A stretch of DNA of 64,000 nucleotides from Anaeramoeba flamelloides (Eukaryota > Metamonada > Anaeramoebidae): contig JANTQA010000016.1 in assembly GCA_027625915.1 (NCBI GenBank), positions 67,001 to 131,000 of the forward strand. The letters are read 5' to 3'. Below the pieces are notes generated by a model. That model had not been told where the DNA came from. It did not search any database and saw only the letters and a list, made by a program, of their open reading frames with translations. Positions 56,201-64,000 of this stretch are shown piece by piece. The translations under genes and the position numbers were made by a program. Numbering within the stretch: position 1 is the stretch's first letter; every line of letters begins with the position of its first letter.

Positions 56201-56555
56201 TTCCAGCCTAGGCGTTGATGTCAGATATTTTATCAAGGTGTTGCAAGAAATGCCTTGCGCTTTAATAATTGAAAAACTGAAATTGTTAATAGATGGGAAT
56301 TTCAGGGGCATTCCTTTATTTACTGATAAATCAAAAGCCAAAAAAAATAACTTTGTCGCTTGGGTGCCCAGTAAAAAAAACTTCCATAAAATTTACGTCA
56401 AAAATAGAAATGTTGGCACACCTCAATTATGGAAACAATTAATGCCCAATTTTGCCTATATCATAGACAAAAATATAGATTATGTTAGATTACAAAATGA
56501 CCCTTTAATGAGAAAAGTACAATTGAAAAGAAAACGTAAAAAGGGTAGAAAATAA
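53214..56555 (+). CDS. von Willebrand factor A-domain protein, otherwise unknown
   Basis: A single-exon gene of about 1113 aa. A vWA domain spans about residues 30-235 with an intact MIDAS metal site: DVSGS (D44, S46, S48), Thr110 in GPTNF and Asp139 in LTDGQD, plus VHSIGFTSDHDAILMNEMAQ and SQGSFSYV, which resemble the vWA domains of WAV3-type plant proteins. It is therefore likely to bind a protein ligand through Mg2+. An acidic/Lys-Glu low-complexity run follows (about 257-290), then a long helical, charged region with likely coiled coils (about 330-500), then less biased sequence to a basic KRKRKKGRK end that could be nuclear or RNA-binding. There is no signal peptide or membrane segment, so it should be intracellular. 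The C-terminal ~600 aa are not assigned to any family by me. A longer frame starts only with TTG at 53175, so the ATG at 53214 is used. Stop is TAA. Confidence 0.8.
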   Translation: MEFTDLSLLSDFTELEKVLTLIVTQKISKKKYSITPRTIIFALDVSGSMRGINIQGAKEAICQLFDRLWDVEHIDFKLIKYSGEAEEIPLKKNLKPSKKLVKKMKAYGPTNFQAAFNLIRTTIARFKSKRDISVIFLTDGQDSYDQEEGTPLIHRAMSQLKEQMLISGSSTEVHSIGFTSDHDAILMNEMAQIGSSQGSFSYVKESKEIEQTVHDITSMIETSSSITGKLNINSEFNQNIFFSKIDKEKNLEFEMLLEEEEEEEEEEEDEKEKEKEKEKEKENEDEKVEYYFADLFIPKITEEDLLSVEITCGELQRILEIDPIEIKKLSKTRVLDLTVKRIRTRLMEMTKTLIDTKASEEELNPMKKEIDEFDNILNERKVFLYKMKKKERSEIMPKIQDLKEHIVKFHELLSKALAQELLDNDQIATLNSLAYKSITRSRLKKQLNKRVEKNIELFREMDEKIEKIVENTNFEKLYDQEKESIEEIGKCVISTNNWVEALEYEDCLCLGIDLGRSESAIADPSQIVIKAIFSSIISAQAYLDSVEFALKKASSSTDNMSDIDGSQIFAHGGFDTRKGGEIVKGQSREKITGVIPLYINEQNWEVARHKIRPLFGFMTTLDVLGYSYSQIACIPFLVLTKAAETLETEFKKKRFNWIFDTCKHIYLDSKQLREEIIQRYNNYLKDPLSRLKDVVSNNSMFLAQCVVALHNGDIKLPGNGDILEFLGVIIEEEFRRRQPREKRALTQEEITKEVLVLLSVDRQKYIEGPIVEFEKAELQKMENLSSDSALGLVEELKKMKKWDEEDEKLLKTLNKKNVENVEKNVNQGEMEKNDNNLDLGKKDKTSKISDFDGYVVKNYEALMFVNRYKRLFYKHICPMMQIAKKLWVTEEQQPTLKELADFGIDNEDVLFSMLLQNFLHIKNTTRKLAIEKNSYVNVFDNPFLFTQRLFTDLVEKELNKAKSAVVNKLNKNILTTKARIFGYTLNIYQAASLLRGSSLGVDVRYFIKVLQEMPCALIIEKLKLLIDGNFRGIPLFTDKSKAKKNNFVAWVPSKKNFHKIYVKNRNVGTPQLWKQLMPNFAYIIDKNIDYVRLQNDPLMRKVQLKRKRKKGRK

Positions 56556-56741
56556 TAATGGTCTTTATTTATTTTTTTTTTTTTTTGCAACATTGGCCCC
56601 TGTTCACTAATAGATCATTGATATTGTTTAGGATATTTTTTTAATTTTTTTTTTAATTTTTGCTTTAATTTTATCCTTCGAGAAAAGCTTGTGCTTTTTC
56701 TACTATTAATGATTTAAAAACAAAAATAAACTATATTACAA

Positions 56742-57262
56742 AAATTTGGACATAGTTTAAACAGTTGAAAGAATAACAATACTACACTTTAAATTCAATT
56801 TGGAAATCATTTTAATTTTATTAACTATTTCATTTTTTGTCTTTTTTGTTTTGTTTACAATTCCTTTTTTACAGTTACGTAATCTTTTTCGTTAGATCTG
56901 GAAATTTTTTTTCGATGGTTGATAGAAGGTTAGTGTTGAGTTTGTTTAATAGAAAAATCACATACAATTGGTTGATGGTATCTTATCATTGAATCGATCA
57001 ACAATTGTAGGTGAAATTTCAACAAATTTACCAATACATTTTTTGTTCAGCTCATTTTATTATTTTGGACACACCTGTTTTGATTTTTTTGTTTTATATT
57101 TTTTTCTTAAATTATTTGGATAAAAATGATTACTTATTAAAACATTAATACAGTAACTTAAATGTGGTTTTGTATTAGGTTTACAAAAATACAATAAATT
57201 GAGTTTTATTTTGCCTATTTTAGATTTTGGGAGTGTAGAAATTTTTGGAATGGTGTTTATTT
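56742..57262 (+). repeat. Gene-flanking dispersed repeat, copy 2
   Basis: Begins about 190 bp after the vWA stop codon. It shares with copy 1 the opening AAACAGTTGAAAGAATAACA, the TTTTTTGTCTTTTTTGTTTT block, GAAGGTTAGTGTTGAGTTTG and the closing TTTTTGGAATGG. It is closest to copy 3 in its second half (TTTTGGACACAC, CATTAATAC, CTTAAATGTGGTTTT). Confidence 0.85.
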
Positions 57263-58149
57263 TAGTTTTATGTTTCATTTGAAAAGTTTTATTTTGTGTT
57301 TTTAAATATAATGTTATTTTTTAGAAATTTTCCTTGATTTTGATTTTTTGATTTAATAATGATTAAATAATGAACTATCTTTCAAAAATGTTGACTCATT
57401 TTTATTTGGTTATTGGAAGTAGGTTTGTGTGATTTTCTTCCATTTTTCTATCAAAACAAATTTCCAAATTTTAGATCTGAATAATTTTTTATAATATCGT
57501 CAAAATTTTGTTTTATACTTTTCCAAATTTTATTTTTTTTTTTGATTCATTTACAAATTTTTCGATTTCTTTTTTTAATAAAATCTTTATTGTTTTTAAT
57601 TTTAACTTTTTTTTTTGATTCTATTTTTTTATTTGCAAAAGATCACTTAAAAAAAAAAGAGTCTTTGAGAATAGAAAAAAACATTAAAAAAATTGCGAGA
57701 ATATAAAGTCTTAAAATTCAGATAATAATTAGCAAAAAATATACTTGTTAACCCCTTTCTCAGTGAAAATTAGTGAATAAACAATTGTAATGCTTGTATC
57801 AAAAATTGTGACTCAACTTTTTTAGGTTTTTTGATTTATTTTATATAATTTTTCTAAACACTTGTTCTTATATATTTAGAATGGTTTAAAAGTGATTGAT
57901 TAATCATATTTAATAATTATTTGTTCTTGAATACTAAATGATATTATTTTTTCAATTTTCTATTTCAAATTTGATAGAATTTTGGAAATAGGGCTCATAT
58001 TGGATACAGTTCATTTTTTTAAATTATTTTTTAAAAAAATAAATTTCTGTCAAAGGTGTCTAAAAATCTTATAAATATCGATTACTTTTTAAAAATGTTA
58101 TTTTAAGAATAAATAAGAAATAAATAAACTAATTTTAATTTTTTTCTCA

Positions 58150-58477
58150 CAGTTAAAGCAATTTAAAGAAACACATTAATACATTATCCTATAAATTGGA
58201 AATAATTTTGATTTTTGTAGAATAATAAAATTATTTTTTCATATTTTAGTTTTTTGTTTTCATATTTTGATTTTTGTTTCCATTTTTTTTTTTTTGAATT
58301 GTGGGGCTTATTTTACCTCATCTATAATTTTTTTTGAATGTTTGGTATTGTTTTAATGTAAATTTGGATCCTTTTAAATAGTGGTACTTAAATTAAATTA
58401 TTTGATGCTATCCAATCATTTGAAATAGTAATAATCTTACTGAAATTTAAATAAAGTTGCCAATATATTTTTTTGTT
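58150..58477 (+). repeat. Gene-flanking dispersed repeat, diverged copy 4
   Basis: A weak copy: AGTTAAAGCAATTTAAAGAA at the start, ATTGGAAATAATTTTGAT, GATGCTATCCAATCATTTGA and TTGCCAATATATTTTTTTGT at the end. It stops exactly at the TA where the MITE at 58479 begins, at the point where the other copies continue with CAGCT, so the MITE probably inserted into it. Confidence 0.5.
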
Positions 58478-58478
58478 A

Positions 58479-58674
58479 CAGTCAGTTTCACTTTTAAGGC
58501 AAAAACTTTCAACGGAATTTAAGGCACAAAAAAATCTCAAATTAAAGCACAAAATTCAAATTCTAGTAAAATAATTTGTAAAAAAAAAAATTGCAATTTT
58601 TGTGCTTTAATTTGAGATTTTTATTGTGTCTTAAATTTCGTTGAAAGTTTGTGCCTTAAAAGTGAAACTGAATG
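58479..58674 (+). mobile_element. MITE, Tc1/mariner-like, copy 2
   Basis: A 196-bp palindrome-like element flanked by TA (58477-58478 and 58675-58676). The left end begins CAGTCAGTTTCACTTTTAAG; the right end inverted begins CATTCAGTTTCACTTTTAAG. The arms match further through GGCA and the ACTTTCAACG, AAATTTAAG and AATCTCAAATTAAAGCAC words. The arms are better preserved than in copy 1 (3801-3999). Confidence 0.85.
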
Positions 58675-61222
58675 TAGTAAATCTCAGTTTTTTTGAATAT
58701 ATACTGATAAATTCAAATAAGTATCGGAAAATTTTCACTAATTTTTCGTTTTTCTAATTTTTTTACATTAGATTTTGAAGAAAGCATTCTTTTCATTTAA
58801 ATGTTAAGAAACTTTATAAAATTAGTTGATCCTTTAAAATATTCTTTTTATTGTCTTTTTCTAAAAGTTGAGTGATGAGATTACCGAATGTGAAATTGAA
58901 TTAAAATTTTTTTATATATAAATCTGAATTTATAAGTAGTAAAAAAATATTGTTATGAAAAAATACATGAAAAGATTTTTAATTATGAATATCAGCAAAA
59001 TTGTTGTGCAATTTCTTTTATTTACAATCAAATCCCTTTTTTAAGAATCGAAATTTTTCCATTATAACTCCCCCACTTATTAGAATGATGATTGATGAAA
59101 TCACACTTGTTCAAAGCACCACCCATCAATCAAAAAAACAAGAATAAAAATTATCATTTTCTAAACTCTGACAAACCTCTAGAAAACCCGAGAGTTTTTT
59201 TTTCAAAAAGGTGGTACTTATTTTGTGATCAAACAAAAACTTTGGTATTTTATTGACATCTTACTTTAATAAACTTTAGGTAGGTTTATTACTAATTTCA
59301 TAAAAAATTAGTTATTTATAAAAATGATTTGATTTAAATATATAGAATTACTCAAAATTTTCCCTAATATTAACAATTAAATATCTTGTGAGGGATTTTT
59401 TTAATTGTAGGTATTTTTTTCACTGTTATCTCTTAATTTATTAGTATTTTATGATTAATGGTTTTTATTTTGTATGGATTATAATTTGTAAACCGTTATT
59501 AAGATACCAATTAGTAAATTATTATAATTTTGATATTTTTCCTTGAATTGGTTAAACAAGATTTTATTTTTTTTTTCAAAAATTGAATTTTGGTTTATTA
59601 AAAAATTTTGATTGGATTTTGGAATAATACTCAACCGAGAAGAGTTGATAGGTATAAAAAGCAAATCAAATAAATCAATATTATTTCTTAGAAATTGAAA
59701 ACCTGAAATTCATAACTAATCGAAAAAAAAAAACTAAGGATCATTTTAGTCTTCAATTTAAGGTACTAGTCTCAATTATTTTTTTTTTTTGATCAATTTC
59801 TAAATAAGGGTTCCTAAACTAGAAATATGTTTAAATTTGAAAATAAAAAGGTTTTCAAATCTAAGTAATTAGTAAAAAAATTTCTCTCTCTCTATTAAAT
59901 TTAGGTAAAAAAATTTAATAGGGGTTAGCCCCTTAAGATCAAAGAATTCACCACTGGAAAATAATAAGTTTGTTTTTACATTTTTTTCAAATTTAAAATT
60001 ACTTTAAAATGGTACTTTTCAACCTAGTGGTCCTATATCTTGTAATAGATAATAAAAAATTAGAAATGAATTATATTTCCTAAAGAAATTGAAAAAAAAA
60101 GAAAAAAGTAAAATATGAAAAATTGATTTCAATTTTCAAATTTCTAAATTAAAATTTTTTCTTTTAATATTTTTTCAAGTGCTAAAAACGGATACAGTCC
60201 ATACATAATAACTTAATATTTATTTAGGAAGTGGTTTATGCTGGTTTTAAATTAGATAAAGTTAAATACTTTTCAAATGATTTTTAAAAATATTCTCACT
60301 CTTAGAATTAATATTGAATTGTATGATATTAATAGGACATAATAATCCAAAACCATAATTTTTTATTTTATCTGAAGAAAAAGGAATGGTAAAAATATTA
60401 AAAAAAGAAGATATAAATTTTCACTAACTTTTCAATATGATTTATTTGGTCAATTTTGTCCATTTAAAAAAAGAAAAATTAATATAAGTTATTAAATTTT
60501 CACTGATAATAATGTTAATTATTAAGTGGGGATGTTTCCATTCCAATGGTTCTCATTTTATTAAAAAGGGTAATTTTTGATTATTGTAAATCTTATTTTT
60601 TAATAAAGGATAAAACTCTTTTTTTGGAAAAAAAAAAAGAGAAAGAAGGAAATGTATTCAACGGTGTATTATTTTCGAAATTTTAGGTATTTTAAAGACA
60701 AAAATATTATTTTATCATTTTTTCTTTCTTGGTAAAAATAACTTTTTATATATTTATTACATTTCTACTAATTTTGTGAATTAATTCAGATCATTTTTAC
60801 TGTAAATATTTCAAATTCAAAATGCTTACATTACAGTAAAGTTAAATTAGGGGATTTTTAATTTTTTTAATACAGATTTCACTGGTTAATCCAAACACTG
60901 TCATAAAGAATCAGGGTGTAGGGTAAAAATTAATAAAAAGACCTCGGTTATTTTAAAAAGGGGTGTAAATCATCTTTAACAAGAAAAAATAATTGTGTAT
61001 TGTTTGAAATTCACTACCATCCAAATTTCTAAATAAAAAAAAAAAGAAAAGGTTTTATTAAGAGGTATAATATCTTTTTTAAAATAAAAAAGATTTAATC
61101 TCTATTTGTCTATTTTCTTTCCCATGGGTTGTTGACCACAAAATCTATTAAAAGTCTTTTTCTGTAACACACATCTCTATTGGGTATTCAAACAATAATA
61201 TTGTTTTGAACGGCAGTATCTA

Positions 61223-61463
61223 TATATATAAGCCAAATTTCAAAATTAGGGGCAGACTTTATTATTATTATTATTATTTTCTTTTTTCATTTTTCTTTCA
61301 AAAAATAAAATGATTCCATTATTTTTTTATTTATTAATCTATGTTGGCTATTCTCTCTAAAAACTTTAGAAAAATACATTATTATTCAAAAAAAAAAAAC
61401 AAATTAACAAATTTTTTTCTCATGAAAAATCTGCCCCTATTTTTGAAATTTAGCTTATATATA
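61223..61463. mobile_element. 240-bp inverted-repeat element
   Basis: Ends: TATATAAGCCAAATTTCAAA, then TTAGGGGCAGA on the left, and its inverted match (about 61430-61463) on the right, with few mismatches over about 33 bp. The interior has ATT trinucleotide repeats. It abuts the next element at a shared TATATA. Confidence 0.75.
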
Positions 61464-62046
61464 AGGTATTTCCAAAAAAGTGGGGCATTTTTTTTTACAT
61501 TTCATAAAAAATCATTTTTGTTCGTGGAGGTATTTGTTAATTTACAATACCAAATTAACTTTAATATTAATACCGATTGAATAAATGGCTAATGTATTGA
61601 TTTCAAAATATGATGGACGAAATATTTCCAAAAAATGAAAAAAAAAAATGAACACTTTTTTTGGTGAAAACAATGTACGACCAATTTCAATCCAAAACTG
61701 GAAATATGGAAGCCATACAAATGATTTTTTAAATAATAAAATGCATTTATATGTTTTCAACACGATTTGAAATTTTGTTGAGATTAAACAAGTTATGAAA
61801 ACGGTTTTTTCGATCAGAAAGAAAATAATAAACACCGATTTTCACCCCTAAAAAATATCAGATAAAACCGAGATCATAATATTTAATATCTTTTATTTAT
61901 GTAATACAATACTAAGAAACAAATTGAATTATTATCAAGAATTAATAAATGGTAGTTAATGATTTTGAATGTTTAAATACTTTTTTGAAGATTGAGTTTA
62001 AAAGATATATTTTAAAATAAATTTGCCCCACTTTATTGGAAATAGC

Positions 62047-62057
<11 letters not shown>
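61457..62057. mobile_element. 600-bp inverted-repeat element
   Basis: Ends: TATATAAGGTATTTCCAAAA followed by AAGTGGGGCA on the left; the right end (about 62024-62057) is the inverted match ending in a TA microsatellite. The terminal pattern TATATAAGC..ATTTC..AAA..GGGGCA resembles that of the 240-bp neighbour, so both may use the same transposase. The interior has no protein I recognise. Confidence 0.7.
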
Positions 62058-62077
<20 letters not shown>

Positions 62078-62883
62078 GAAAACAAACCAATTGTAATAGG
62101 TATTTGGAAATAGAAATTCGTTTTGATACTATAATCGGGTAAATAGTGTCATTAAAGGTACTGTTATGGGGATACGATTTAGAATAAAAATAAAAAATGG
62201 CTTTAATATAATCAAGATAAAAGTACATTTCATTGGTAAGAGTTGTTATGGTTTGTGATGACAGTTTAAAAATTAAATTGGTTCAATAATCAAAAATCCA
62301 TCGGAAATTTGTTTTTTTACACAGTTAAAGTTCCTTCTTACGATTTTTTTTTTTTAACTGGCCAAGATTTTTTGGAAACCAAAATACTGTTTATTTTTAA
62401 TCCCCATTACCGCATTTTTTAATAATGTTATTAAGTTCAATGAATTTAAAACTGTGTTTTAATTTTTCTCAAAAAATACAGATAAAATTCTTTTGTTGAT
62501 CCATATTGGAGACTGTTTTGATGTATTCTTGTTTCATAATTTAATCGGATTGGATCAAAAGGTTTGAAGACAAGATGTTTAAAATGGCACCCATATCCTT
62601 TTGAACTCTCCTAATTTTATGCCCATTAAATGTAATTGTGTGGGTTACAATATATATATTGTCTTAAGGGGGTAGCTACACCATAAGGCATGATAAAAAT
62701 TTGAGAGAGATGAGATAAGAATATTTTATTTTAGTGCCGTGTGATCGTAGATTCTCTAAAAATTTTTTTAAAAAAATTATTTGATATTTTTTTTTTAGTA
62801 ATGTTCAACAATTAAAAAAAGAAGATTATATTGATAAAATAGTTTTTTTTTCTTTTCTTTTATTAAAATAAACTTAATTCCAT

Positions 62884-63422
62884 TAATTTGGGTACAGTTT
62901 AAGCAGTTGGAAAAATAACAATAACATGATTTACATCCAATTGGAAATTAATTTTAATTCAACAAACTATTTCATTTTTTGTCTTTTTTGTTTTTGTTTT
63001 AATTTTCTATTTCTGAATTTACTTAATCGGTTTAGTTAGATCTGAAAATTTTTTATAGATGGTTGATAGATGGTTACAGTTGAGTTTCCTAAATTGAAAA
63101 ATCCACATACAACCTGTGCATGGTATCTTATCATTTGATCGATCAACCATTGTTGATGTAATTTTAACAAATCTACCAATATATTTTTTGTTCAAACTCT
63201 TTCATTTCAGCTCGTTTCCATATTTTGGACACACTTGTTTTGATTTTTTGTTTAATATTGTTTTCTTATATTTGGATGAAAATGATTACTTAAAAAAACA
63301 TTAATACTATGTTACTTAAATGTGGTTTTATATTACTTTTGGAAAAATATCATAAATTGAGTTTTTGTTTCCCTATTTTTGATTTCCTGATGTGTCCAAA
63401 TTTTTGGAATGGAGGTTTAGTT
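62884..63422 (+). repeat. Gene-flanking dispersed repeat, copy 3
   Basis: Shares TTTGGGTACAGTTTAAGCAG, AATAACAATAACA, TTTTTTGTCTTTTTTGTTTT, ATCTGAAAATTTTT, TTTTGGACACACTTGTTTTG, CTTAAATGTGGTTTTA and the end TTTTTGGAATGGAGGTTTAG with copies 1 and 2. Unlike those copies it has no recognised gene directly upstream. Confidence 0.85.
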
Positions 63423-63777
63423 TTTTTTTGGGGGAAGAGAATTTCAGATTCTTTGAATAAAACTTATATCTTATATAAGTTCAAAATTTGATAGAATATA
63501 ATCATACTCACTTCTCATATTCCACTAAACCCAACGATTTAAAATCCTAACAAGTAATAATTTTACTTAATTATTCTTTTTTTTGGAATCTTCTAGCTAT
63601 TTAAGTCCCATTTATGTTTCCTTTTATGATTCTCTCAATTGTAGTATTGTTGTTCTTTTTAAACAAAATCCATTAATCCCAAATGCCACTGATAAAAAAA
63701 TATTTCTAATTGCTTTATGTTGTCAGGATTAAAAAAATCTCAAAAATGATGAAAAAATAAAAAATGAAAAAATTAAA

Positions 63778-63872
63778 TGCCACAATAGAATGTTGAGATA
63801 AGGATAAAAGATAAGTCATTCAACATTCAAAACACTATTTTAAGCAATTCAACTCAACATTCTATTGTGGCA
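63778..63872. mobile_element. 95-bp element with perfect 20-bp inverted ends
   Basis: The left arm TGCCACAATAGAATGTTGAG (63778-63797) is matched exactly by its reverse complement at 63853-63872. The 55-bp loop repeats a variant, CATTCAACATTC. It would form a strong hairpin. It may be a miniature element; no target duplication is obvious. Confidence 0.8.
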
Positions 63873-64000
63873 ATTTCTTTGAAACTTTGAAAAAAAAATT
63901 AAAAAAATTGAATGAATGAAGTACTCTAAATAATAAAAATCAATGAGTTACAACCAGAGTAAAAAATGTTATTTTCTGATCCTCTTCAGAATTGCAAGAA

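Larger units (their letters stand above)
56556..64000. other. 7.4-kb repeat-rich intergenic region to window end
   Basis: No gene is supported. It holds two full copies and one diverged copy of the gene-flanking repeat, the second MITE copy, two abutting inverted-repeat elements at 61.2-62.06 kb, and a 95-bp element with perfect 20-bp ends at 63778. The rest is plain AT-rich DNA. Confidence 0.65.

Noticed and set aside
61542-61835. 97-aa frame inside the 600-bp inverted-repeat element as a transposase
   Set aside because: It shows no DDE/D-type motif or helix-turn-helix that I recognise, and its composition fits chance.

Overview
This is a nuclear eukaryotic window of about 20-25% G+C with GT-AG introns, dispersed repeats and long A/T tracts. 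It looks like an AT-rich free-living protist. An amoeba such as Anaeramoeba would fit the Asn/Lys/Glu-rich low-complexity proteins and compact gene set, but nothing in the sequence fixes the genus. I found no rRNA, tRNA, CRISPR array or prokaryotic operon.

Layout. 1.9-3.1 kb (-): ribosomal protein eS1, two exons. 3.1-9.7 kb: no gene I can name, but a Tc1/mariner-type MITE and a 1.8-kb inverted-repeat element. 9.75-18.05 kb (+): an intronless 8.3-kb NRPS-like megasynthase (2766 aa) with a terminal thioester reductase and a decayed second module. 18.5-19.4 kb: a second inverted repeat. 20.9-25.1 kb (+): class I histone deacetylase, three exons. 26.15-37.02 kb (-): one RALGAPB-type RalGAP subunit gene that I rebuilt from five exons, including an 86-nt exon and a 6.1-kb repeat-filled intron. 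40.07-43.10 kb (+): GON4L/YARP-type double-SANT protein. 46.86-47.66 kb (-) and 47.91-48.41 kb (+): divergent ribosomal genes uL22 (L17) and eL42 (L36A/L44), 244 bp apart. 53.21-56.56 kb (+): vWA-domain protein with an intact MIDAS. The remainder is intergenic DNA rich in repeats, several of them shared within the window.

The genes do not form a pathway. The window is a housekeeping neighbourhood (ribosome, chromatin, small-GTPase signalling) containing one specialised-metabolism gene. The most unusual object is that megasynthase. Module 1 keeps its condensation and adenylation motifs but its carrier site lacks the serine. Module 2 has lost the condensation histidines and the ATP-loop but keeps an intact carrier and feeds an intact reductase. 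Inside decayed module 2, a ~318-bp block is about 98% identical to the same region of module 1, which points to recent gene conversion.

All eight gene models end in TAA, and Trp is read from TGG, so the standard code applies. Exon-intron models come from reading frame, splice sites and recalled family alignments, not from transcripts.
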